Positions 9,025 to 17,090 of a stretch of DNA of 64,000 nt are shown here, piece after piece; the first letter of the stretch is position 1; each line of letters opens with the position of its first letter. Source of the DNA: Pelagimonas phthalicica (GTDB lineage Bacteria > Pseudomonadota > Alphaproteobacteria > Rhodobacterales > Rhodobacteraceae); assembly GCF_004364805.1 (NCBI RefSeq), contig NZ_SOAP01000002.1:124001-188000 (forward strand), written 5' to 3'. Under the pieces are notes generated by a model that was not told the DNA's origin, did no database searches, and saw only the letters and a list, made by a program, of their open reading frames with translations. The position numbers and the translations under genes are program-made.

Positions 9025-9867
9025 ATGGAAGCCTTTCACATGCAACATCTTTTTGATGATGATGCGCCGGTGCTGATTTTTGGCGGGCCCTATTCCAACC
9101 TGCAGGCGACCCAGGCGATGCGGGCCGAGGCATCGCGACATGGCATTCCCGCCGATCACTGCATCTGCACCGGCGATGTGGTGGCCTATTGCGGTGATCC
9201 GGTTGAGACCATCAACGAGATCCGCGATTGGGGCTGTGCCGTGATTGCGGGCAATTGCGAGAGGCAGTTGGCGGTCGGGGCGGATGATTGCGGTTGTGGC
9301 TTTGACGAAGGGTCAACCTGCGATTTGCTCTCGGTCGGCTGGTATCGACACGCCAATGCGCTGATCAATGAGGACGCGCGCGACTGGATGCGGGCCTTGC
9401 CCGATGCGGCGGTGTTCACCCATCAGAGGCAAAGCGCGGTGATCACCCATGGCGGTTTCACCAATATCAGCCGCTTCTTGTGGTCCGTGTCTCCGGAACA
9501 GGCGTTCCTCGAAGAATTGCAAACCCTTGCCGCCAAATCACCAGCCCATACCGCTCCGAATTGGATCTTTGCCGGTCACAGCGGCATTCCGTTTCAGCGC
9601 CAGATCGGTGCTTCTACCTGGGTCAATGCCGGCGTGATCGGCATGCCACCCCATGACGGCCAAACAGAGACGCGCTATGCCCTGTTGCAAGACGGGCAGG
9701 TATCTTTCCACTCTTTGACCTACGATGTCGACGCGGCCTACAATTCCATGATGACCGCTGGTCTGACCCAGGGCTACCACCAGGGCCTGACATCCGGCTA
9801 CTGGCCCTCCGAAGATGTCCTCCCACCCACATTGCGACGACCGCCGCCCCTGGCTTCTTTGGGCTAA
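9025..9867 (+). CDS. Metallophosphoesterase-fold protein with altered metal-site residues
   Basis: 280 residues, with RBS AAGGGGAG upstream. The fold markers TGD (49-51), VITHGG (His142) and FAGHSG (Gly184-His185) fit calcineurin-like phosphoesterases of the YfcE/diadenosine tetraphosphatase type. However motif I, normally D-x-H, reads FGGPYSNLQA (residues 19-28), and GNHE reads GNCE (76-79). A cysteine-rich segment DDCGCGFDEGSTCD (87-100) is present. Either the metal site is rebuilt or the protein is not a conventional phosphatase. The last codons and stop lie inside dispersed repeat copy B. Confidence 0.75.
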   Translation: MEAFHMQHLFDDDAPVLIFGGPYSNLQATQAMRAEASRHGIPADHCICTGDVVAYCGDPVETINEIRDWGCAVIAGNCERQLAVGADDCGCGFDEGSTCDLLSVGWYRHANALINEDARDWMRALPDAAVFTHQRQSAVITHGGFTNISRFLWSVSPEQAFLEELQTLAAKSPAHTAPNWIFAGHSGIPFQRQIGASTWVNAGVIGMPPHDGQTETRYALLQDGQVSFHSLTYDVDAAYNSMMTAGLTQGYHQGLTSGYWPSEDVLPPTLRRPPPLASLG

Positions 9868-9914
9868 CAATATCCCGGGGAGTCACAAGCTTGCTTGTGA
9901 CGGGGCAGCGCCCC
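9852..9914 (+). repeat. Dispersed intergenic hairpin element, copy B
   Basis: 29-nt core at 9852-9880 (GGCTTCTTTGGGC... ...AATATCCCGGGG), then a perfect 9-bp hairpin GTCACAAGC-tt-GCTTGTGAC (9882-9901) and a GC clamp GGGGC-agc-GCCCC (9902-9914). The core begins inside the phosphoesterase gene and provides its last codons and TAA stop. It lies between the convergent phosphoesterase and xerD genes. Confidence 0.85.
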
Positions 9915-9915
9915 T

Positions 9916-9934
9916 AAGACTTTTCCAAAGTCTT
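9916..9934 (-). terminator. Hairpin after xerD
   Basis: Perfect stem AAGACTTT-tcc-AAAGTCTT directly at the xerD stop codon. No long T-run follows on the minus strand, so terminator activity is possible but not certain. Confidence 0.5.
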
Positions 9935-10873
9935 CTATCCGTCCGAGGCATCCTGCGCCAAAGGGTGATGTTCCAGCACCAGCTCCTTCAACCGTTCCTC
10001 AAGCACATGGGTGTAGATCTCGGTTGTTGCGACATCCGCATGTCCCAGCAAGGTCTGGATCGCGCGCAGATCGGCCCCATTGGCCAAGAGATGCGTGGCA
10101 AAGGCGTGGCGCAGCGTGTGCGGCGTCACCTTTTCAGGTGACACGCCAGCTTCAACCGCAAATTCCTTGATCAACATGTAAAAGGCATGCCGCGTCAGAT
10201 GGCCGGACTTGCCGCGTGACGGGAACAAAAACGCCGAGGCGGGTTTTCCTTTTTCCTCAGCTAGGGCCTGTTGCTCATCGCGCACCGACAGCCATTCAGC
10301 CAAAGCCATACGTGCGGGGGGCGAGAGCGGCACCATTCGTTCCTTGCCGCCCTTGCCACGCACCAGCAACATGCGCGGATCGCCTCGTGCGGCGGAGACC
10401 GGCAGAGACACCAGCTCGCTCACCCGCATCCCGGTGGCATAAAGAACCTGCATCAGGCAGGTGTTGCGCTGGCGTTCCTGTTTGCCGCGCCCATGGGCGC
10501 TGGCCGCCTCCAGCAAGCGGTCAACTACTTCGGTGCTCAGCGTCTTGGGCAGGCGTTTGTCGCGGCCCGGGCCGCTGACCTGGACGGCTGGATTATCCTC
10601 GCGAAACCCTTCTTCAAAGGCAAAACGATAAAGCTGTTTCAGGGCGGATAAACGCCGGGCGCGGGTGGCGCGTGACAGGCCCTGAACATCACAATCCACT
10701 AGGTAAGATTCCACATCCTGTTGCGAGGCGCTGGCAAAATCCTGTCCCTGATCGGCCAGCCAGCCTTCTACATGCACCAGATCGCGTTCATAGGCGGCCA
10801 AGGTGTTGGCCGCGGCCCCGCGCTCGGCGGCCATAGCGTCGAGAAAGCCGCTGATCCAGCGATCCGCGCTCAT
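9935..10873 (-). CDS. xerD: Tyrosine recombinase XerD
   Basis: 312 residues. The N-terminal SAM-like DNA-binding domain occupies about 1-100. The catalytic domain has Arg in TGMRVSEL, Lys in GKGGKERMVPL, HTLRHAFATHLL (H-x-x-R), LGHADVATTEIYTHV (final His and nucleophilic Tyr). XerD works with XerC at dif to resolve chromosome dimers. Length and motifs are typical, and no phage-like neighbours are seen, so a housekeeping role is likely. Its start overlaps the stop of the upstream exported protein gene (ATGA), indicating translational coupling. Confidence 0.93.
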   Translation of the reverse strand: MSADRWISGFLDAMAAERGAAANTLAAYERDLVHVEGWLADQGQDFASASQQDVESYLVDCDVQGLSRATRARRLSALKQLYRFAFEEGFREDNPAVQVSGPGRDKRLPKTLSTEVVDRLLEAASAHGRGKQERQRNTCLMQVLYATGMRVSELVSLPVSAARGDPRMLLVRGKGGKERMVPLSPPARMALAEWLSVRDEQQALAEEKGKPASAFLFPSRGKSGHLTRHAFYMLIKEFAVEAGVSPEKVTPHTLRHAFATHLLANGADLRAIQTLLGHADVATTEIYTHVLEERLKELVLEHHPLAQDASDG

Positions 10874-12357
10874 CGTCTTGCCCTTTCGGCATCCAGAATG
10901 ACCAGTTGCAACGCGGCCTGACGGGCGCTGGATTCCAACCCAAGCGCGCGCAGGCTGGCCAAAGCATCGCTCAGATCCTGGCTATTGCCCTGCGCACCGC
11001 TGGAAAACAGTGCAATGGCGCGCAGGATGACTTCGCCCAGACGTCCGGCCTTGCTTTGCTCCTGCAAAGCAGGCGGCATTTGCGCATCCTCGGCAAACCC
11101 GGCGGCCACGGCCCGGACATGGGGCAGGTCAGGTAGATCGTTGCTGTCCGGGGCAAGGCCACGGGCGATGGCGGTGAAAAAGCGCACATCCGGCCTGTCC
11201 TGGGGCAATTGCTGCGCCAGTTCTTCGAATTTCGGTGACAGAAACGCTGCGCGCTGCGCCAATACCTGAGCGCGCCCTGACAGGTCTTGCGCGCTCAGCG
11301 CCTCGCCAAATAGATCGGCAAAGGTGTCCAGCAGGCGCGCGCTGCGCATCTGCGGCCAGACCCGGAGCAGCGTTTCCGACACCGTGTCAGAGCGTCCACG
11401 CAGCAGCGCATTTTCGAAATCCTGCAACGCGCTGACCCGATCCCAGACACCGCCGGAGGCAGCGGGTTGGCGAAGAGAATAGAGCCCGAGCAAGCGGTTA
11501 GGCGGCAGGCTGCCGACCCGTGCGAGACGTTCCGCTGCTTCGATCTGGGCGCGCCAACCATTGTCGCCGGGTAGGTCCAACACCGAGAACTGCAAGGGCA
11601 GCGGTGCGGTGGGCAAAGGTTCCCCCAATGCCTCGAACAGGCGGAATTCCAACGGGGTGGGGCGGACAGGGGGCAGAAGCGCCGGGCCACCTTCGGCAAA
11701 TTCCGGGTCAAGGAAGCGGCTGAGCAGTTCAGCGCGGCGACCATCCAATTCACCCAACGTTTCAGCACTGCGCAGGATCAAGGCAGCGCGGTTCCAATCG
11801 CCGCTGCGCGCGGTGCAAAAGATGCGCAGCGAGAAATCCGCCGACAGGCGCGGGCGCGACAATAGCCGGCGGCAAACCGGGGCAGGATCGCCCACCAACA
11901 GGTTGAGATTGGCCCAGCGGGTGAACAGATCCGGCTCATCCGCGCCGACGATGTCGAGCATGGCCAAGGCTTCGTCAACCGCGCCGTTTTCCAGCAGCCA
12001 ATCCAGACGCAGGACCAGATGATCGACACTTGCCTGACCATCGGCGGGTGGATCCGCCTCGGCCAGCATGAGGTTGCGCATCAGATCGCGCAGCGCCGGG
12101 ACGGGGGGATCAATGGCCTTGACCAGATTGGACAGGGTTTCGGGGGACGAGCCGCGCCACAAGCTGGCAGGCAGGCCCGAGCGCGTGCTGGGCAGCAATC
12201 CGACCGCTCCGGGGCCAGGCGCATCCAGCGGCGCTGATTCGATTTTCGGCGGCAAAGCACTCTGCGCCACCGGGGCGTTTTGCGCCGCCGGGTTGGTTTG
12301 TGCGCTGGCCAGAACCGGCAAGAGCGCCAAGGTCAAAAAGAGGGCTCTATTTGGCAT
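10870..12357 (-). CDS. Exported protein of unknown function, coupled to xerD
   Basis: 495 residues from ATG 12357. MPNRALFLTLALLPVLASAQT is a clear signal peptide with AxA-type cleavage. The mature part is rich in Ala, Leu and Arg, looks mostly helical and has no enzyme motif that I recognise; it could be a TPR- or HEAT-like scaffold. It overlaps the small upstream ORF by 11 bp and xerD by 4 bp, so three genes form one transcript. Why an exported protein should be coupled to a cytoplasmic recombinase is not clear. Confidence 0.8.
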   Translation of the reverse strand: MPNRALFLTLALLPVLASAQTNPAAQNAPVAQSALPPKIESAPLDAPGPGAVGLLPSTRSGLPASLWRGSSPETLSNLVKAIDPPVPALRDLMRNLMLAEADPPADGQASVDHLVLRLDWLLENGAVDEALAMLDIVGADEPDLFTRWANLNLLVGDPAPVCRRLLSRPRLSADFSLRIFCTARSGDWNRAALILRSAETLGELDGRRAELLSRFLDPEFAEGGPALLPPVRPTPLEFRLFEALGEPLPTAPLPLQFSVLDLPGDNGWRAQIEAAERLARVGSLPPNRLLGLYSLRQPAASGGVWDRVSALQDFENALLRGRSDTVSETLLRVWPQMRSARLLDTFADLFGEALSAQDLSGRAQVLAQRAAFLSPKFEELAQQLPQDRPDVRFFTAIARGLAPDSNDLPDLPHVRAVAAGFAEDAQMPPALQEQSKAGRLGEVILRAIALFSSGAQGNSQDLSDALASLRALGLESSARQAALQLVILDAERARR

Positions 12358-12496
12358 CCAGCTCAACAGGTAAATGAATTTCTTGTTGCGGCGGGCTGAA
12401 ATCTGCCCCGAAAAACGGGCCGATATAGGCATATCCCACCAGCGCGATTGCGCCCAGCAGGGCCAGGATGAACAGCCATTTAATGATGCGCCCCAT
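12347..12496 (-). CDS. Small single-pass membrane protein (49 aa)
   Basis: Reads MGRIIKWLFILALLGAIALV and onward, a single hydrophobic helix at residues 5-27, with a short polar tail ending ELDAK. Its stop lies 11 bp inside the start of the next gene, so it is the first gene of the xerD transcript. It is short and easily missed, but the start position, hydrophobic helix and tight overlap support it. Function unknown. Confidence 0.65.
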   Translation of the reverse strand: MGRIIKWLFILALLGAIALVGYAYIGPFFGADFSPPQQEIHLPVELDAK

Positions 12497-12594
12497 GCGT
12501 CTTGTTACCCCGCCTCGTGGTTTTTTAACGTTTATACCTAGCCTTTTTGTCCCGTTCACGTCATTCACGCAACGAAATAAGGAATGAGCGAGAG

Positions 12595-13176
12595 ATGGCC
12601 GAGGAGCAACCCCAGATTTCCAACAATCCGGTGACATTGCACAAGACCATTGTTCTTGTGGGCATGATGGGGGCGGGAAAAACCGCTGTGGGCCGGACTT
12701 TGGCGGCGCAGATCGGTGTCGACTTCCTCGATTCCGACCACGAGATCGAAGAGGCGGCCAATATGAGCATCGCCGAGATCTTTGAGCGCGATGGCGAGCC
12801 ATTCTTTCGCCAAAAAGAAACCCAGGTGATCGAGCGTCTGCTTGAGGGCACGCCCTGTATCCTGTCCACCGGCGGCGGGGCGTTTCTGGCGGAGCGTAAT
12901 CGCGAAATGATCACTGAAAAAGGCGTCTCGATCTGGCTCAATGCCGATCTTGAGGTGCTGTGGGAGCGGGTGCGCCACAAGGATACGCGCCCTTTGCTGC
13001 GCACCGCCGATCCCAAGGCGACTCTGGCCGGGATTTATGAAAAACGGGTGCCGATCTATTCCCTTGCGGATCTGTCGGTGGTGTCGGGGGGCGGGGCCTC
13101 ATTGGATGAAATGGGGCGCAAGGTGCAACGCGCGCTGCTGGATCAGCGCCCTGATGTTTTGGAACAAAAATCATGA
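12595..13176 (+). CDS. aroK: Shikimate kinase
   Basis: 193 residues from ATG 12595 (AAGGA at 12579-12583); the longer ORF from 12547 is not needed. P-loop GMMGAGKTAVG at residues 23-33, the shikimate-binding FLDSDHEIE and the lid-region Arg-rich segment RHKDTRPLL identify the enzyme that phosphorylates shikimate in aromatic amino acid synthesis. It overlaps aroB by 4 bp (ATGA), the usual aroKB arrangement. Confidence 0.95.
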   Translation: MAEEQPQISNNPVTLHKTIVLVGMMGAGKTAVGRTLAAQIGVDFLDSDHEIEEAANMSIAEIFERDGEPFFRQKETQVIERLLEGTPCILSTGGGAFLAERNREMITEKGVSIWLNADLEVLWERVRHKDTRPLLRTADPKATLAGIYEKRVPIYSLADLSVVSGGGASLDEMGRKVQRALLDQRPDVLEQKS

Positions 13177-14279
13177 TCGAGATTGTTGAAGTCCCGCTGG
13201 AAGGGCGCGAATATCAGGTGCGGATCGGGCAGGGGCTACTGCAACGGGCCGGCGCCGAGATCGCGCCATTGCTGAAACGACCGCGCGTGGCGATCGTCAG
13301 CGATGAGAACGTCGCGGCGCTGCATCTGGAAACGCTGACCAAAGCGCTGGAGGCGGAAGGGATCGACCATGTCTCGATGTCTTTGCCAGCGGGAGAGGCG
13401 ACCAAAAGCTGGCCGCATTTTACCCGTACGGTGGAATGGCTACTGGAACAAAAGGTCGAGCGGCGCGATATTGTCATTGCGCTTGGCGGTGGGGTGATTG
13501 GTGATCTCGTCGGCTTTGCAGCAGCGGTGCTGCGCCGTGGTGTGCGCTTTGTGCAGATCCCCACCAGCCTGTTGGCGCAGGTCGACAGTTCTGTCGGCGG
13601 TAAGACCGGGATCAATTCCGTTGCCGGTAAAAACCTGATCGGTGCCTTTCACCAGCCTGCGCTGGTTTTGGCAGATATTGATGTGCTGGGGACACTGACC
13701 AAGCGCGATTATCTCGCTGGCTATGGCGAAGTGGCAAAATACGGGTTGTTGGGCGATGCATCGTTCTTCGATTGGCTGGAGACGAATGGCGAAAAGGCGG
13801 CGGCGGGCGATGCTGAGGCGCGGATCCATGCGGTGAAACGCTCGGTCGAGATGAAGGCCGAGATCGTGCTGCGTGACGAGACCGAGCAGGGGGATCGCGC
13901 GCTGTTGAACCTTGGCCATACCTTCTGTCACGCCTTGGAGGCCGCGACCGGCTATTCAGATCGCTTGTTGCATGGCGAAGGCGTGGCGATTGGTTGTGCC
14001 TTGGCCTTTGAGCTGTCATCGCGCCTGGGGCTGTGTTCCCAGGAGGACCCAAGCCGGGTGCGTGCGCATCTGAAAGCGATGGGGATGAAATGTGACCTGG
14101 CCGACATTCCCGGTGAATTGCCGGGGGCCGAGGCGCTGGTGGATCTGATGGGGCAGGACAAGAAAGTTATCGATGGCCAGCTGCGCTTTATTCTGGCGCG
14201 GGGGATCGGCGAGAGCTTTGTCACCTCGGATGTGTCGCGCGAGGCGGTTTTGCAGGTGTTGAAAGATCAGCTGAGCTGA
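13173..14279 (+). CDS. aroB: 3-dehydroquinate synthase
   Basis: 368 residues. NAD-binding and active-site segments ALGGGVIGDLVGFAAA, PTSLLAQVDSSVGGKTGIN and NLGHTFCHALE (metal-binding His) are all present. It converts DAHP to 3-dehydroquinate, the second step of the shikimate route. Coupled to aroK. Confidence 0.96.
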   Translation: MIEIVEVPLEGREYQVRIGQGLLQRAGAEIAPLLKRPRVAIVSDENVAALHLETLTKALEAEGIDHVSMSLPAGEATKSWPHFTRTVEWLLEQKVERRDIVIALGGGVIGDLVGFAAAVLRRGVRFVQIPTSLLAQVDSSVGGKTGINSVAGKNLIGAFHQPALVLADIDVLGTLTKRDYLAGYGEVAKYGLLGDASFFDWLETNGEKAAAGDAEARIHAVKRSVEMKAEIVLRDETEQGDRALLNLGHTFCHALEAATGYSDRLLHGEGVAIGCALAFELSSRLGLCSQEDPSRVRAHLKAMGMKCDLADIPGELPGAEALVDLMGQDKKVIDGQLRFILARGIGESFVTSDVSREAVLQVLKDQLS

Positions 14280-14539
14280 TTTTCCAAAGGCGAGCCGCTG
14301 TTACATTATGCGCTTCCGCGCGCTTTTGTTGAACCGTGGGGAGAGGTGACGGTCGGTTCCTTCTCTAATGCGGATGAGAGCGGGTTTTACTTGCTGAGAA
14401 GCGATTCAGGGGCAGGTTTGCCCTGAATGCGCCTTGTCCAGTGTGGGTTTTGCCAGAGTCGCGTCCAGGCCAAGCCGCGCAATGCGCGGTCAGCTGAAGC
14501 TGAGCCTTGACCCGAATCTGGCGGGATTGGCGCAAAAAG
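14280..14539. other. Non-coding gap between aroB and ssb
   Basis: About 260 bp with no convincing ORF. It contains small palindromes: TCAGGG...CCCTGA near 14407-14427 and CCGCGC-aat-GCGCGG near 14476-14490. These may be terminators for aroB; none is followed by a good T-run. Confidence 0.5.
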
Positions 14540-14566
14540 AAAGGCCAGCGCGGGTGGCTGGCCTTT
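14540..14566 (-). terminator. Intrinsic terminator of ssb
   Basis: Stem AAAGGCCAGC / GCTGGCCTTT with a 7-nt loop, followed on the minus strand by TTTCTTTTT. It begins 5 bp after the ssb stop codon. Confidence 0.8.
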
Positions 14567-14571
14567 GGTGT

Positions 14572-15102
14572 TTAGAACGGGATTTCGTCGTCGATATCGC
14601 GAGCAGGTGGGCGCGATTGACCGCCGCCTCCGCCACCGGAGCCGCCGCCATAGCTTTGGTCATCATAGCCTCCGCCATAATCGCCGCCGCCGCCGCCACC
14701 AAAGCCGCCGCCCTGGCCACCACCGCCATAGCCGCCGCCATCACCGCCACCGCGCGGATCAAGCATCACCAGCGTTCCGCCAAAGCCTTGCAGCACGACT
14801 TCGGTCGAATAGCGGTCTGCGCCGGATTGGTCCTGCCATTTGCGCGTTTGCAGCTGGCCCTCGATATAGACCTTGGAGCCTTTGCGCAGATATTGTTCGG
14901 CCACGCGCACCAGACCCTCTTGGAAGATCGCCACAGAATGCCATTCGGTCTTTTCGCGGCGCTCGCCTGTGTTGCGGTCTTTCCAGGTTTCAGAGGTGGC
15001 GATGCGCAGATTGCAGACCTTGCCGCCGTTCTGGAAACTGCGCACCTCGGGGTCGCGTCCCAGATTACCCACCAGGATCACCTTGTTTACGGAACCGGCC
15101 AT
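14572..15102 (-). CDS. ssb: Single-stranded DNA-binding protein
   Basis: 176 residues from ATG 15102 with a GGAGAG Shine-Dalgarno. OB fold in residues 1-112 ([40 protein letters not shown]). A Gly-rich disordered linker follows ([17 protein letters not shown] type), and the conserved acidic tip DIDDEIPF docks SSB partner proteins. Divergent from the lytic transglycosylase gene. Confidence 0.96.
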   Translation of the reverse strand: MAGSVNKVILVGNLGRDPEVRSFQNGGKVCNLRIATSETWKDRNTGERREKTEWHSVAIFQEGLVRVAEQYLRKGSKVYIEGQLQTRKWQDQSGADRYSTEVVLQGFGGTLVMLDPRGGGDGGGYGGGGQGGGFGGGGGGDYGGGYDDQSYGGGSGGGGGGQSRPPARDIDDEIPF

Positions 15103-15255
15103 GATCTCTCCTTGTCGTTGTGCCACTCTTGGGCGAATCTTTGCCGAACCTATACCAGCGCTGGGGCCGACATAAAGAGGCTGCAACCTTACCCTAGCGA
15201 TTTAGCGAGAATTGGCTATATTGCACCCAATGCATTGCTGGGCGGGTGATTGAAC

Positions 15256-15873
15256 ATGCAAGGTTTGCGATTGAGCATTTTGTCTTTGCTGGCTTTCGGG
15301 CTGGGCGGGCAAACGGTTATGGCGGATGTTTTGTCGACCAAAAGTCGGGCATTGTTGTTCCGCAATCAGACCAGCGTGTTGGATAATCGCGCCTCGGAAC
15401 AATATAACAGTTCGGTGCGTCTCAAGCCGCCGACCGTGGTGACCCCGACCAAATATGGGGCCATTGATGTGACGCCCGAAGGGGCGGTTCCAAAATATCG
15501 CGGGCGCTATAATGGGCCTTATGCGGATATGGCGCGCGCGGCGGCGCGAAAACATGGCATTCCCGAGGATCTGTTTTTGCGTTTGGTCAAACAGGAATCC
15601 AATTTCAACCCCAAGGCAAAATCTCATGCCGGAGCGATTGGTTTGGCGCAGTTGATGCCGGCCACGGCGCGGTCATTGGGGGTTAACCCCAAGGATCCAA
15701 AGCAAAATCTTGAAGGTGGTGCGCGCTATCTCAAGATGCAGTACAAAAAGTTCAAATCCTGGCGCTTGGCTTTGGCTGCCTATAATGCCGGTCCCGGTGC
15801 GGTGATCAAATATGGCGGCGTGCCGCCCTATCGCGAAACCAAAAACTACGTCAAAAAGATCTGGGGGAGCTGA
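15256..15873 (+). CDS. Lytic transglycosylase (SLT domain)
   Basis: 205 residues from ATG 15256 (TTG 15250 also possible). Signal peptide [20 protein letters not shown], then the SLT domain at about 95-200: [15 protein letters not shown] with the catalytic Glu, [13 protein letters not shown], and [13 protein letters not shown]. It cleaves peptidoglycan to anhydro-muropeptides in the periplasm, and a lone catalytic domain of this size is typical of alphaproteobacterial cell-wall hydrolases. Confidence 0.9.
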   Translation: MQGLRLSILSLLAFGLGGQTVMADVLSTKSRALLFRNQTSVLDNRASEQYNSSVRLKPPTVVTPTKYGAIDVTPEGAVPKYRGRYNGPYADMARAAARKHGIPEDLFLRLVKQESNFNPKAKSHAGAIGLAQLMPATARSLGVNPKDPKQNLEGGARYLKMQYKKFKSWRLALAAYNAGPGAVIKYGGVPPYRETKNYVKKIWGS

Positions 15874-15931
15874 AGACCTCGTTTAGGGGTTTTTAGGGCT
15901 TCGATGTCAATCTGTTACGGCACTGTAACAG

Positions 15932-16945
15932 ATGATATTGGCCATGGGCATTCGTTTGACAGATTTCAATTGGGTGATGCGCTCCATTCTTGGGGCGGTA
16001 TTGAGTGTGGTGTGTTTTGTGAATACCGCTCAGGCGCAAAGCTGCGAAATGCCGCCGCGCCTGTCGCGGCTTTCGGCATTCCTGATCAGCCTTCCCAATG
16101 TCAACGGGCCCATTCCGGTACGCACAGCTTCGGAACTGGCCGCGCAATTGGATGAATTGGACGATCAGACTCTTGTAGAGCTGCTGCGCAAACACGGCGT
16201 GCAAAGTCTGGCCATAACTCTGGCCGATATTATTGCCGAGGCGGACCGCATCGCGGCTTCGGCGACAATGACGGATCATCGCCGATTGAAACGGCTGCTT
16301 TATGATCTGAACCAGCAATCCATGATCGCTTGTAACGATTCCAACGGGCTGATTTATCAGAAGATTCAGGATGAACGGGCTGGAGGTACGCTGTTTTCTG
16401 ACGGGGTCAATTGGGAGGAAATCGACAATGTTCTTGCCAATAACCCGCCTATGGCATTGGCTTTGCTGGCGTCCCTCATCGGTGCCGTCGTTGGATTGCT
16501 CTATTTGATCGACAGCAGCTATCGTCTGGCCATGGCACTGATGTATAACCGCAAAGCCTGTCGCATCTCTGCGATTTTGCGTCTGGGGACGGATGCAGTG
16601 CCTGTAACGATCACAACACTCGGGCGGGGTGGTTGCCGTATCCTACCGAATGAGCCGGTGATGTATGATCAATATCTCGGCAAAATTCGCCAATCCGGCG
16701 GTGTGTTCGAGATCGGAGATATCCTGATCCAGGCTCATGTCAGCGCAATATACAAGGATGTGTCTGACTTTCGCTTTTCGTATCGGATCACTCTGAAAAC
16801 GCAAAAGGAACTGCTGGCACAATCGACGATTTCGCCCTTTTATATCAAGAATAACAGCAAAAAACCGCAGGATGGCGGCGGCGAGGGGGAGGCTCAAGAC
16901 GCGGCTGCGACCGAACGAATGTCCAAGCCGAAATACGAAGCCTGA
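15932..16945 (+). CDS. Membrane protein with signal peptide and possible PilZ-like cytoplasmic domain
   Basis: Up to 337 residues; start uncertain (ATG 15932, 15944 or 15977). From 15977 it reads MRSILGAVLSVVCFVNTAQA, a clean signal peptide. A periplasmic helical segment follows, then a membrane helix LALLASLIGAVVGLLYLI at about residues 171-188. The C-terminal part (CRISAILRLGTDAVPVTITT then GRGGCRILPNE) resembles the beta-barrel of PilZ domains that bind cyclic di-GMP, but the RxxxR and D/NxSxxG motifs are not clean. No known name. Confidence 0.7.
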   Translation: MILAMGIRLTDFNWVMRSILGAVLSVVCFVNTAQAQSCEMPPRLSRLSAFLISLPNVNGPIPVRTASELAAQLDELDDQTLVELLRKHGVQSLAITLADIIAEADRIAASATMTDHRRLKRLLYDLNQQSMIACNDSNGLIYQKIQDERAGGTLFSDGVNWEEIDNVLANNPPMALALLASLIGAVVGLLYLIDSSYRLAMALMYNRKACRISAILRLGTDAVPVTITTLGRGGCRILPNEPVMYDQYLGKIRQSGGVFEIGDILIQAHVSAIYKDVSDFRFSYRITLKTQKELLAQSTISPFYIKNNSKKPQDGGGEGEAQDAAATERMSKPKYEA

Positions 16946-16978
16946 CGTTGGATTGAGGCAAGCGACACCCTGACAGCT

Positions 16979-17013
16979 AAAAAGACAGGAGGCCTTTCCT
17001 TTGACCTCCTGTC
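16979..17013 (-). terminator. Terminator of the peptide ABC operon
   Basis: Stem GACAGGAGG / CCTCCTGTC (16984-17013), followed on the minus strand by TTTTT (16979-16983). Further small hairpins lie between it and the stop at 17091 (GAAGGGT at 17014 with ACCCTTC near 17043; CTTACC with GGTAAG). Confidence 0.75.
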
Positions 17014-17090
17014 GAAGGGTATACGCGGTCGGGGCGGGCTAAACCCTTCGCTTACCGGGCCGAAGCGGTAAGGGCTCCAACCGGCTCTAT

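Noticed and set aside
9935-10873. xerD as integrase of a mobile island
   Set aside because: Motifs and size match housekeeping XerD; there is no att repeat, tRNA or cargo beside it.
12347-12802. 151-residue minus-strand ORF overlapping aroK start
   Set aside because: Only its last 49 codons have a good start and membrane helix; the upstream part is opposite aroK.
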